This document shows positions 42,714 to 51,372 of a DNA stretch of 64,000 nucleotides, one piece after another. Under the pieces are notes generated by a model. That model worked only from the letters and a program-made list of their open reading frames with translations, made no database searches and was not told where the DNA came from. Position 1 is the stretch's first letter, and every line of letters starts with the position of its first letter. The translations under genes and the position numbers were made by a program. The stretch lies in the NCBI GenBank assembly GCA_024637045.1, contig JAGXFX010000021.1, forward strand, positions 58,121 to 122,120, in the 5' to 3' direction. The DNA is from Soehngenia sp. GTDB lineage: Bacteria; Bacillota; Clostridia; Tissierellales; Tissierellaceae.

Positions 42714-44792
42714 TTGTCGAAATATTTGGTAATAGTCGAGTCACCGGCTAAAGCAAAAACTATAAGCAAAATTCTAGGGAGAAACTATAAAGTAGTTGCT
42801 TCAGTTGGCCATGTAAGGGATCTTCCTAAAAGCCGTCTTGGAGTCGAGGTTGAAAACGATTTTGAACCTGATTATATAAATATAAGAGGTAAAGGTCCTC
42901 TTATAAAAGAGTTGAAAAAGGAAGCAAAGAAAGCAGACAAAGTTTTTCTTGCAACTGACCCTGACAGAGAAGGAGAAGCCATATCATGGCATCTTGCATA
43001 TATACTCGGGTTGGATGAGAGTGATGGATATAGAGTTGAGTTCAATGAGATAACTAAAGAAAGAATTAAGCATGCCATCAAGAATCCACGTAATTTGGAT
43101 AAAAATTTGGTGGATGCACAGCAAGCCAGAAGAGTACTTGACAGACTTGTAGGTTATAAAATAAGTCCTTTATTGTGGAAAAAAATTAAAAAAGGTTTAA
43201 GTGCAGGTAGAGTTCAATCTGTATCTGTGAAACTCATATGTGATAGAGAATCGGAAATTGATGAGTTCAATCCCAAAGAGTATTGGACTATAAAGGCACT
43301 GCTAAATAAAGACAATCAACATTTTGAGTCGAATTTTCACGGTTTTGAAAAGAATGGCAAGGATATAAAACTAGAGATTAATAATAAGGAAGAATCAGAC
43401 AAAATTCTTAAAGGGTTAAAACTGAATAGTTTTGTTGTAAATGAAGTTAAGAAGGGCAAAAGGAAAAGAAATCCTTATCCACCTTATACAACTAGTACAA
43501 TGCAACAGGATGCCTCAAAAAAACTTGGGTTTTCTACGAAAAAAACAATGATGGTTGCGCAGCAGCTGTATGAGGGAATTGATTTAAAAAAAGGTGGAAT
43601 AACAGGCCTAATAACATATATGAGAACTGATTCAACCAGAGTTTCAAATGAAGCAATGGGGTCTGCCAAAAATTATATCAAGAAATATTTTGGAGAGGAA
43701 TTCAGTAATGGTGGTAGAAGCTATAGCAATAAATCGAAGAAAGAGACCCAGGATGCTCATGAAGGGATAAGACCTACTTATATAGATCATTCTCCTGAAA
43801 CAATTAAAGATTACCTTAACAAAGACCAATATAAGCTCTACAAGATGATATGGAGTAGATTTATGGGTTCCCAAATGAAGGAAGCCCTTTATAATACTCT
43901 TAATGTTAAAATATTGAACGGAGAGTATGTATTCCGATCTACTGGATCACAGTTGCTTTTTCCTGGATTTTTGAAAATTTATTCAACCACTGATGAGGAA
44001 ATTTCAGACATGTCACTTCCATCAATGTCAAAAGATGATATTCTTGAACTTGAAAAATTGGAGCCAAAGCAAAATTTCACTCAACCACCTGCAAGATTTA
44101 CAGAAGCTTCTCTTATAAAGCTTATGGAGGAATTGGGTATTGGAAGACCAAGTACCTATTCACCTACAATTTCAACAATACTTTCAAGAGGTTATGTCGT
44201 ATTGGATAAAAAATCTTTTTTTCCAACCGAATTAGGCTTACTGGTAAATGATCTTCTGACAGAATACTTTAAACATGTTGTCAATGAAAAATTCAGCGCT
44301 AATCTTGAAGATGAGTTGGACAATATTGCTTCCGGGAATATATTCTGGAAAGAAGTTGTCAGAGATTTTTACAAGGACTTTAAAAAAGAGCTTAAGATAG
44401 CAGAGGAAGAAATAGATAAGATTGAGATTGAAGATGAAGTAAGTGATATACTTTGTGAAAAATGCGGTAGGAACATGGTGGTTAAGCATGGACGATTCGG
44501 CAAGTTTCTTGCGTGTCCAGGCTATCCTGAGTGCAAGAACACAAAACCTATTGTAGACAAAATAGATGTACCTTGTCCTGCATGTGGTGGAGATGTGGTG
44601 AGGAAAAAATCTAAAAAAGGTCGCATATTCTATGGGTGCAATAATTACCCTGATTGCGACTTTGTATCATGGGATGAACCTGTGAAGGAAAAATGTCCGG
44701 ATTGTAATGGTCCGATGATAATGAAGAAATCAAAAAGCAAGACGACAATAAAATGTATTGATTCAAGTTGTGGCTATAGTAAAAATATTTAA
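42714..44792 (+). CDS. topA: DNA topoisomerase I
   Basis: Type IA topoisomerase relaxing negative supercoils. The start is TTG (MSKYLVIVESPAKAKTISKIL) with CGGAGGTG 7 bases upstream. The Toprim acidic site LATDPDREGEAISWHL and the active-site tyrosine in LITYMRTDSTRVSNEA are intact. Three C-terminal zinc-ribbon modules are visible with cysteine pairs CEKCG, CPACGG and CPDCNG. Length 692 is typical. The trmFO-xerC-hslVU genes often found after topA are absent; codY follows. Confidence 0.97.
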   Translation: MSKYLVIVESPAKAKTISKILGRNYKVVASVGHVRDLPKSRLGVEVENDFEPDYINIRGKGPLIKELKKEAKKADKVFLATDPDREGEAISWHLAYILGLDESDGYRVEFNEITKERIKHAIKNPRNLDKNLVDAQQARRVLDRLVGYKISPLLWKKIKKGLSAGRVQSVSVKLICDRESEIDEFNPKEYWTIKALLNKDNQHFESNFHGFEKNGKDIKLEINNKEESDKILKGLKLNSFVVNEVKKGKRKRNPYPPYTTSTMQQDASKKLGFSTKKTMMVAQQLYEGIDLKKGGITGLITYMRTDSTRVSNEAMGSAKNYIKKYFGEEFSNGGRSYSNKSKKETQDAHEGIRPTYIDHSPETIKDYLNKDQYKLYKMIWSRFMGSQMKEALYNTLNVKILNGEYVFRSTGSQLLFPGFLKIYSTTDEEISDMSLPSMSKDDILELEKLEPKQNFTQPPARFTEASLIKLMEELGIGRPSTYSPTISTILSRGYVVLDKKSFFPTELGLLVNDLLTEYFKHVVNEKFSANLEDELDNIASGNIFWKEVVRDFYKDFKKELKIAEEEIDKIEIEDEVSDILCEKCGRNMVVKHGRFGKFLACPGYPECKNTKPIVDKIDVPCPACGGDVVRKKSKKGRIFYGCNNYPDCDFVSWDEPVKEKCPDCNGPMIMKKSKSKTTIKCIDSSCGYSKNI

Positions 44793-44854
44793 AAAAATTG
44801 ATTAAAACAACTGTACAATTCCTCTTGAATGTAGTATCTTATATATAAATGGCG

Positions 44855-44869
44855 AATATTCAGAATTGT
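44855..44869 (+). promoter_or_regulatory. Candidate CodY box upstream of codY
   Basis: AATATTCAGAATTGT agrees with the known CodY consensus AATTTTCWGAAAATT at 11 of 15 positions, including the whole central TTCAGAA. It lies 33 bases before the codY start codon, next to a TATAAA at 44844-44849 that could be a -10. Autorepression is plausible but inferred. Confidence 0.45.
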
Positions 44870-44901
44870 TCTAAGAATAAATAATTTAGTAGGAGGAAAA
44901 T

Positions 44902-45675
44902 ATGGAGAGTTTGTTGAAAAAAACCAGAAGGCTTAACAAGACTTTACAAAGTTACGGCCCACAACCTGTATCATTTACTGATCTAAGTAAAATCTTATCC
45001 GATATCCTAGAGGCAAATGTATATATTGCCAGCAGAAAAGGACGAGTATTGGGTTATGCATTATCGGATGGATTTGAATGTGACATAATTAATTCAGAAG
45101 TAGTGAAAGAGAGAAGATTTCCCAAAAAGTATAACGAAGAACTACTTAAGGTAATGGAAACCAGTGAAAACATCAAGGAAGTAACGGATTGCGTGTTTGA
45201 TAATGTTTCAGAATGTGATTATCCTGACAAGATATCCACCGTAGTTCCTATGATTTCAGGTGGAAATAGACTAGGCACTCTTCTCGTTGCAAGATTTGGT
45301 AAGGAATTCACCGTTGAAGACCTTATTCTTTGTGAATACAGTGCAACTGTAGTTGGAATGGAGATTCTAAGAGCTACCACTGAAGAAATTGAAGAAGATG
45401 CAAGAAAAAAATCTATTGTCCAAATGGCAATAGGAACCCTTTCTTATTCAGAGAAAGAGGCTATGGAGCATATCTTCCATGAGTTGAATGGAATGGAAGG
45501 GCTACTAGTTGCAAGCAAGATTGCTGACAGAGTTGGAATAACAAGATCTGTTATTGTAAATGCTTTGAGGAAGTTTGAGAGTGCTGGAGTTATTGAGTCA
45601 AGATCTCTGGGGATGAAGGGAACACACATTAAGATTCTAAACGAAAAATTATTGGATGAACTTAATATAAGGTAG
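44902..45675 (+). CDS. codY: Global transcription regulator CodY
   Basis: CodY represses or activates nutrient-limitation genes in response to GTP and branched-chain amino acids. The 257-residue protein has the N-terminal GAF domain (about 1-160) and a C-terminal winged helix. The helix-turn-helix [20 protein letters not shown] is highly conserved. AGGAGG precedes the ATG. A CodY-like box lies just upstream and a palindromic terminator follows. In Bacillus it ends the xerC-hslVU-codY operon; here those genes are missing. Confidence 0.97.
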   Translation: MESLLKKTRRLNKTLQSYGPQPVSFTDLSKILSDILEANVYIASRKGRVLGYALSDGFECDIINSEVVKERRFPKKYNEELLKVMETSENIKEVTDCVFDNVSECDYPDKISTVVPMISGGNRLGTLLVARFGKEFTVEDLILCEYSATVVGMEILRATTEEIEEDARKKSIVQMAIGTLSYSEKEAMEHIFHELNGMEGLLVASKIADRVGITRSVIVNALRKFESAGVIESRSLGMKGTHIKILNEKLLDELNIR

Positions 45676-45679
45676 ATTT

Positions 45680-45707
45680 GCAGACACTCTGTACAGAGTG
45701 TCTGTTT
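45680..45707 (+). terminator. Terminator-like hairpin after codY
   Basis: CAGACACTCT / AGAGTGTCTG forms a perfect 10-bp stem with loop GTAC, 5 bases after the codY stop. The T tail is short (TTTA), but position and stability support termination. Confidence 0.75.
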
Positions 45708-45739
45708 ATGAGTACAGTAGTATAGACTTGAAATAAACA

Positions 45740-45768
45740 TTGTAATGGTAGTAACATTATGTTATAAT
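45740..45768 (+). promoter_or_regulatory. Promoter of rpsB
   Basis: TTGTAA (45740-45745) and TATAAT (45763-45768) are 17 bp apart, with TGT before the -10 (extended -10). Transcription would begin near 45775. Confidence 0.85.
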
Positions 45769-45774
45769 ATCATG

Positions 45775-45868
45775 GTGATTACACACACTTGTTGATATCG
45801 AGGGTAGTGCTCAAATGAGTCCCAAGGTAGTTGACGCAGGTGGAGGGAAAAAACATGGAGGTGAAAGT
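45775..45868 (+). promoter_or_regulatory. Long rpsB 5' leader, possible autoregulatory RNA
   Basis: About 94 bases of leader separate the expected transcription start from the rpsB ATG. A GGG...CCC arm around 45802-45823 encloses a CTCA/TGAG hairpin. The reading frame is open through part of it, which explains the longer ORF-track call. Leader-based feedback by S2 is known in other bacteria, but I cannot match a specific RNA family. Confidence 0.4.
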
Positions 45869-46594
45869 ATGTCAGTAGTATCAATGAAAAGTCTATTGGA
45901 AGCAGGTGTACACTTTGGACACCAGACAAGAAGATGGAATCCAAAGATGGCACAGTATATCTTTACTGAAAGAAACGGGATATACATTATTGACCTACAA
46001 AAAACTGTCAAGAAGATAGACGATGCTTACAGTGTAATGAAAGAAATCGTTGAAAATGGCGGAGTAGCACTTTTTGTAGGAACAAAGAAACAAGCTCAGG
46101 AAGCAATTGAGAATGAAGCAAAGAGATGTGGCATGCATTACGTTAACCAGAGATGGTTGGGAGGTATGCTTACAAATTACAAGACAATCAAAAAGAGAAT
46201 TGACAGATTGCATTTGCTTGAGAAAATGGAAGAAGATGGAACATTTGAAGTTCTTCCAAAGAAAGAAGTTATCAAGCTTCGACATGAAGCTGAAAGACTT
46301 GAGAAATTTCTTGGTGGAATTAAAACCATGAAAAAAGTACCAGATGTATTATTTGTGGTAGATCCAAGAAAAGAAAAAATTGCTGTTCAGGAAGCACATA
46401 TACTTGGAATTCCTGTAATTGGCATAGTCGATACAAACTGTGATCCAGACGAGATTGACTACATCATTCCTGGTAATGATGATGCAATCAGAGCTGTAAA
46501 ACTTTTGACTGAGACGATGGCTAATGCTGTTATCGAAGCTAAACAAGGTGAGCAGAACGAATCTGAGGAAAATGTAGCATCCACAGAAGAGTAA
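45869..46594 (+). CDS. rpsB: 30S ribosomal protein S2
   Basis: A 241-residue S2 with [22 protein letters not shown] near the start, RWLGGMLTN and VVDPRKE...EA, all diagnostic. TGGAGGTG at 45856 supports the ATG at 45869 ([13 protein letters not shown]), not the extended ORF from 45815. It has its own promoter and leader and is followed by tsf. Confidence 0.97.
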   Translation: MSVVSMKSLLEAGVHFGHQTRRWNPKMAQYIFTERNGIYIIDLQKTVKKIDDAYSVMKEIVENGGVALFVGTKKQAQEAIENEAKRCGMHYVNQRWLGGMLTNYKTIKKRIDRLHLLEKMEEDGTFEVLPKKEVIKLRHEAERLEKFLGGIKTMKKVPDVLFVVDPRKEKIAVQEAHILGIPVIGIVDTNCDPDEIDYIIPGNDDAIRAVKLLTETMANAVIEAKQGEQNESEENVASTEE

Positions 46595-46600
46595 GATTAA

Positions 46601-46640
46601 GGTAAGGATTACAGATTTCTTGTATTCCTTACCATTTTAA
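46601..46640 (+). terminator. Imperfect hairpin between rpsB and tsf
   Basis: GGTAAGGATTACA and TGTATTCCTTACC pair over 13 positions with one mismatch and a 7-base loop, followed by ATTTT. The T tail is weak, so it may only partly reduce tsf transcription, or protect the rpsB mRNA end. Confidence 0.55.
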
Positions 46641-46658
46641 TGATATAGGAGGTATATT

Positions 46659-47306
46659 ATGGCTATCAGTGCTTCTTTAGTAAAAGAATTAAGAAACAAG
46701 ACAGCAGCTGGAATGCTGGATTGTAAAAAAGCTCTAGAAGAAACAAACGGAGATGTTGAAAAGGCAATAGACTATCTAAGGGAAAAAGGTCTGGCTTCAG
46801 CATCAAAGAAATCAGGAAGAATTGCATCAGAAGGTCTTGTTGAATCATATATTCATGGTGGCAGAATTGGAGTTCTAATTGAAGTAAATTCAGAGACTGA
46901 CTTCGTTGCTAAAAATGACGAATTCAAAGAATTTGTTAAGGATATGGCAATGCAAGTAGCAGCTGCTAATCCCAAGGTTGTGTCAAGAGAAGAACTTTCA
47001 GAAGAAGAAATTGCACATGAGCGTGAAATTCAGATGAATAAAGTTGTTAACGAAGGCAAACCAGCTCAAGTTGCAGAGAAAATTGTTGAAGGAAGAATGG
47101 AAAAATTCTTTGAACAAATTTGTCTGCTTGACCAAAGTTTTATTAAGGACCCAAGTGTAAAAGTAAAAGATTTACTTGCATCCAAAATATCAAAAATTGG
47201 TGAAAATATTGTTATTAGAAGATTTGCCAGATATGAAGTTGGAGAAGGTCTTGAAAAGAAAGAAGAAAACTTTGCTGAGGAAGTAGCAAAGCAAATGAAC
47301 ATGTAG
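46659..47306 (+). CDS. tsf: Elongation factor Ts
   Basis: EF-Ts recycles EF-Tu by exchanging GDP for GTP. The N-terminal UBA-like domain carries [20 protein letters not shown] and [14 protein letters not shown]. The core has the signature [15 protein letters not shown]. At 215 residues it is the shorter form, lacking part of the extra subdomain of the E. coli protein; this is common in clostridia. AGGAGG precedes the ATG, and a terminator follows. Confidence 0.97.
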   Translation: MAISASLVKELRNKTAAGMLDCKKALEETNGDVEKAIDYLREKGLASASKKSGRIASEGLVESYIHGGRIGVLIEVNSETDFVAKNDEFKEFVKDMAMQVAAANPKVVSREELSEEEIAHEREIQMNKVVNEGKPAQVAEKIVEGRMEKFFEQICLLDQSFIKDPSVKVKDLLASKISKIGENIVIRRFARYEVGEGLEKKEENFAEEVAKQMNM

Positions 47307-48110
<804 letters not shown>

Positions 48111-48112
48111 TT

Positions 48113-48670
48113 ATGGAATTAGATGTACACAAGGAAGCAGAATCGAAGATGGAAAAAACAATTTCCGTCTACAAAGAGGAGCTTTCAGCCATTAGAGCTG
48201 GAAGAGCAAATCCTGCACTGCTGGACAGAATTAACGTTGATTACTACGGTCAGATAACCCCATTAAAGCAAGTTGGAAGTGTATCTGCTCCTGAACCAAG
48301 ATTACTTGTAATACAACCATGGGATGCAAAACTCATCCCTTTAATAGAAAAAGAAATCATGAAATCAGACCTGGGTTTAAATCCATCAAACGATGGTAAA
48401 CTAATTCGTCTTGTCATTCCACAACTTACAGAAGAAAGAAGAAAAGATCTAATAAAAGTTGTAAAGAAGAATAGCGAGAATGCTAAGGTTGCAATAAGAA
48501 ATACCAGAAGAGATGCAGTCGATAAAATCAAGAAGATGGAGAAGGAAAAAGAATTGACTGAGGATGATAGAAAACAGGCAGAGGATGAGATGCAAAAGAT
48601 TACTGATAAGTACATCACAATGATAGATGAAGTAACTGCCAAAAAAGAAGAAGAATTGATGGAAATATAA
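48113..48670 (+). CDS. frr: Ribosome recycling factor
   Basis: Splits post-termination ribosomes together with EF-G. The 185-residue protein has AIRAGRANPALLDRI and VDYYGQITPLKQV at the start, and the C-terminal helix block RRDAVDKIKKMEKEKE with the long three-helix bundle. AAGGAGG within the pyrH end supplies the ribosome binding site. A terminator follows just before uppS. Confidence 0.97.
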   Translation: MELDVHKEAESKMEKTISVYKEELSAIRAGRANPALLDRINVDYYGQITPLKQVGSVSAPEPRLLVIQPWDAKLIPLIEKEIMKSDLGLNPSNDGKLIRLVIPQLTEERRKDLIKVVKKNSENAKVAIRNTRRDAVDKIKKMEKEKELTEDDRKQAEDEMQKITDKYITMIDEVTAKKEEELMEI

Positions 48671-48674
48671 TTTT

Positions 48675-48699
48675 ACCCCTTCTCTATGAAGGGGTTTTT
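48675..48699 (+). terminator. Intrinsic terminator after frr
   Basis: A perfect 7-bp stem CCCCTTC / GAAGGGG with loop TCTAT is followed by five T residues. The uppS ribosome binding site begins only a few bases later, and no promoter fits in between. Confidence 0.88.
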
Positions 48700-48715
48700 G
48701 TTGATGGAGGAAGAA

Positions 48716-49456
48716 ATGACTGAATGGATCAGCAATAATCTAAAAGACCTTGATTTGGATAGACTACCAATTCATATTGGAATCATAATGGATGGGAATG
48801 GAAGATGGGCAAAAAAAAGAGGACTGCCCAGGCATTTTGGACATCAGGAAGGTATGAAGAAAGTTGTGCATATAGTTGAAGCATGTAAAGAAATTGGAAT
48901 TGGCAATTTAACATTGTATGCATTTTCTACTGAGAATTGGAACCGCCCACGTTTGGAAGTTGACGCACTTATGAATCTATTAGTGATATTTATCCGTAAA
49001 GAATTGGATCGTTTAAATAAGAATAATATTAAGATAAAAGTTCTTGGAGATACTTCTCAATTACCTGAAATACCAAAAAACGAAGTTGAAAGGGCAATCT
49101 CCATAACATCCAATAATAGTGGAATGATATTGAATATTGCCTTAAATTATGGTGGCAGGCAAGAAATAGTTATGGCAATCAAAGATATTTTGACAGACGT
49201 GAATAAGGGTATCATAACAGTAGATGGAATTGATGATAAAGTGATTCTAGAATATTTGTACACAAAGGGTCAACCAGAGCCGGATCTTATAATCAGACCA
49301 AGTGGTGAGCTTAGACTAAGTAACTTTTTGACTTATCAATCAGCTTATTCTGAATTATGGTTTTCGGATGTATTATGGCCAGATTTTACCGGAGATGACC
49401 TTTATAGTGCTATAATAGATTATCAGAAAAGAAACCGCAGATTTGGGGGTGTTTAA
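48716..49456 (+). CDS. uppS: Isoprenyl (undecaprenyl diphosphate) synthase
   Basis: A cis-prenyltransferase making the C55 lipid carrier for cell-wall synthesis. The active-site aspartate lies in HIGIIMDGNGRWAKKRG, with GHQEGMKKV, YAFSTENWNRP and RPSGELRLSNFL following. I use the ATG at 48716 after ATGGAGGAAG; the track start at 48686 lies within the upstream terminator and is not plausible. A second ATG at 48704 is possible. It begins uppS-cdsA-rseP-ispG-polC, in the usual order except that dxr is absent. Confidence 0.96.
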   Translation: MTEWISNNLKDLDLDRLPIHIGIIMDGNGRWAKKRGLPRHFGHQEGMKKVVHIVEACKEIGIGNLTLYAFSTENWNRPRLEVDALMNLLVIFIRKELDRLNKNNIKIKVLGDTSQLPEIPKNEVERAISITSNNSGMILNIALNYGGRQEIVMAIKDILTDVNKGIITVDGIDDKVILEYLYTKGQPEPDLIIRPSGELRLSNFLTYQSAYSELWFSDVLWPDFTGDDLYSAIIDYQKRNRRFGGV

Positions 49457-50233
49457 GTGGGAGACCTGGGAGTGAGATTAATATCTGGCATAATAGGCCT
49501 AGCATTATTGGTAGGGGTTCTCCTTCTGGGAGGACACTATTTAAGCTTTGCCCTCTTGGCTCTTGCAATAATCGCCTTGAAGGAATTCTATAGTGCTGTT
49601 ATTAAAATTGGAACTAAACCAATTTCAATAATTGGTTACGTTGGAACAGTTCTGCTTTATATTGAACAGTATAGTGAAACAATTTCAATTGGATTGGTTG
49701 TCTCTCTTTGTATAGTTGCATCATTATCTGCAACAGTTTTGCTTAATGATAGGGATATAAGAGACGCAGCAATTACAGTTATTGGGATTCTCTACATACC
49801 ATACTTGCTATTCCATATTTTATATTTGGATGGGAGCAATTATCTTTGGATAGTATTTCTAATAGCCTTTGGGACAGATACGTTTGCTTATCTGGTGGGT
49901 AGTAAGTTTGGGAAAAGAAAGCTATGTCCTGAAATTAGCCCAAAAAAATCCGTTGAAGGAGCTTTGGGAGGGATAGCAGGAAGCATACTTGTTACAATGG
50001 TTTATTCAAGTTTATTTGATCTTAGCCCACTCTGGAGCATAGGAATACTAGCTTTGGTAGGATCAATAGTATCTCAGTTGGGAGACCTTACAGCATCCAG
50101 AATAAAGAGGATAGCAGGAATAAAAGATTATGGGAAAATCATGCCGGGACACGGAGGTATGATGGACAGATTCGACAGTATAATATTCACAGCACCGATT
50201 GTGTATTATTATGCATATTACTTTTTCATGTAG
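49457..50233 (+). CDS. cdsA: Phosphatidate cytidylyltransferase
   Basis: Makes CDP-diacylglycerol, the precursor of membrane phospholipids. The 258-residue protein is strongly hydrophobic, with about seven to eight membrane segments. The C-terminal CdsA signature SRIKRIAGIKDYGKIMPGHGG with a following DRFDS is intact, and KKSVEGALGG lies just before. The start is GTG directly after the uppS stop, with GGGGGTG upstream. It is followed after 18 bases by rseP. Confidence 0.95.
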   Translation: MGDLGVRLISGIIGLALLVGVLLLGGHYLSFALLALAIIALKEFYSAVIKIGTKPISIIGYVGTVLLYIEQYSETISIGLVVSLCIVASLSATVLLNDRDIRDAAITVIGILYIPYLLFHILYLDGSNYLWIVFLIAFGTDTFAYLVGSKFGKRKLCPEISPKKSVEGALGGIAGSILVTMVYSSLFDLSPLWSIGILALVGSIVSQLGDLTASRIKRIAGIKDYGKIMPGHGGMMDRFDSIIFTAPIVYYYAYYFFM

Positions 50234-50251
50234 AGATAGAGGTGGAGTAAA

Positions 50252-51256
50252 ATGTTAACAGCTTTAGCTGCAATATTTGTGTTTTTACTGGTTGTCCTTG
50301 TTCACGAGGCTGGCCATTTTACAGTTGCAAAAATGGTAGGAATAAGAGTTAATGAGTTTGCTATTGGTATGGGCCCGAAACTTGTACAAAAAACCAAGGG
50401 TGAAACCAAGTATACATTGAGAGCATTACCCATTGGCGGATACGTTAAAATGGAAGGAGAAGATGAATCTTCTGATGATCCGAGAAGTTTTTCAAATGTT
50501 TCTGTATGGTCAAGAATAGCTGTAATTACAGCAGGTGCCATAATGAACTTTGTCTTGGCGATAGTAGTCCTTTCGATAGTAGCATTCAACGTAGGAGTAC
50601 CCTCAACTACTATAGGCGAGGTTATTGATGAAAGTCCTGCAGAGGAATATGGAATTATTCCAGGTGATAGAATTGTTGAAATTGAAGGTGTTACCATCAA
50701 TAACTGGGATGATATAGTTACCACAATAAACACTCAAAGCCCTGAGGAACTACTTCAGGTACAAGTAGCTAGAAACAATGAGATAATCTCCATGGAGGTA
50801 ATGCCAACCGTAGATGAAGGCAGAGTTGTAATTGGAATAGTTCCGGAATACGATACTGGATTATTCACAGCTATAAAATCAGGATTCCAGGAAACTTGGT
50901 ACTTTCTAAAGTTAATGTTTCAGTTCCTTGGAATGCTATTTCAAGGAAATGTATCCACAAATGACCTTGCTGGTCCTGTAGGGGTAATTAATGAAATAGG
51001 TAATGCAGCCAGTATGGGATTTGTTAGTGTTCTGTATATTCTTGGATTTATTAGTATAAATCTTGGATTCTTTAACCTGCTTCCAATACCTGCCCTAGAT
51101 GGAAGTAAGATAGTATTTCTCCTAATTGAATTATTTAGAGGGAAACCCATAGACGCAGACAAAGAAGGGTTTATTCATTTTATCGGATTTATTTTCTTGA
51201 TATCTCTGATGCTGATTGTTACCTACAAAGATTTAATAAGAATAAACTTGTTTTGA
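50252..51256 (+). CDS. rseP: Site-2 intramembrane zinc metalloprotease RseP (RasP)
   Basis: Cleaves membrane-bound substrates such as anti-sigma factors and signal peptide remnants. The first membrane helix contains HEAGHFTVAK (HExxH), then FAIGMGPKL. One PDZ domain covers about residues 115-185 with SPAEEYGIIPGDRIVEIEG. The C-terminal membrane part has NLLPIPALDGSKIVFLLIE, supplying the third metal ligand. Length 334 is normal. RBS AGAGGTGG precedes the ATG. Confidence 0.95.
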   Translation: MLTALAAIFVFLLVVLVHEAGHFTVAKMVGIRVNEFAIGMGPKLVQKTKGETKYTLRALPIGGYVKMEGEDESSDDPRSFSNVSVWSRIAVITAGAIMNFVLAIVVLSIVAFNVGVPSTTIGEVIDESPAEEYGIIPGDRIVEIEGVTINNWDDIVTTINTQSPEELLQVQVARNNEIISMEVMPTVDEGRVVIGIVPEYDTGLFTAIKSGFQETWYFLKLMFQFLGMLFQGNVSTNDLAGPVGVINEIGNAASMGFVSVLYILGFISINLGFFNLLPIPALDGSKIVFLLIELFRGKPIDADKEGFIHFIGFIFLISLMLIVTYKDLIRINLF

Positions 51257-51372
51257 TTGGATATATGAGATACTAACAGAATAAAAGCATATGAGGTACT
51301 AATAGGATGTGTAGTATTATTACTTTATTTAAAAAATTTATAAACTTTGAAATTTTATAAGGTGGCTTATAT
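51257..51372. other. rseP-ispG intergenic region with a direct repeat
   Basis: A 116-base AT-rich gap interrupts an otherwise tight operon. Two 17-base copies, ATATGAGATACTAACAG (51263-51279) and ATATGAGGTACTAATAG (51289-51305), differ at two positions and are spaced 26 bp apart. I see no clear promoter or terminator. Confidence 0.55.

Noticed and set aside
45815-45868. 18-residue N-terminal extension of S2 in the ORF track
   Set aside because: The ribosome binding site TGGAGGTG and the S2 family start place translation at 45869; the extension lies in the leader.
48686-48715. Upstream ATG start of uppS
   Set aside because: It lies within the frr terminator hairpin and has no ribosome binding site.
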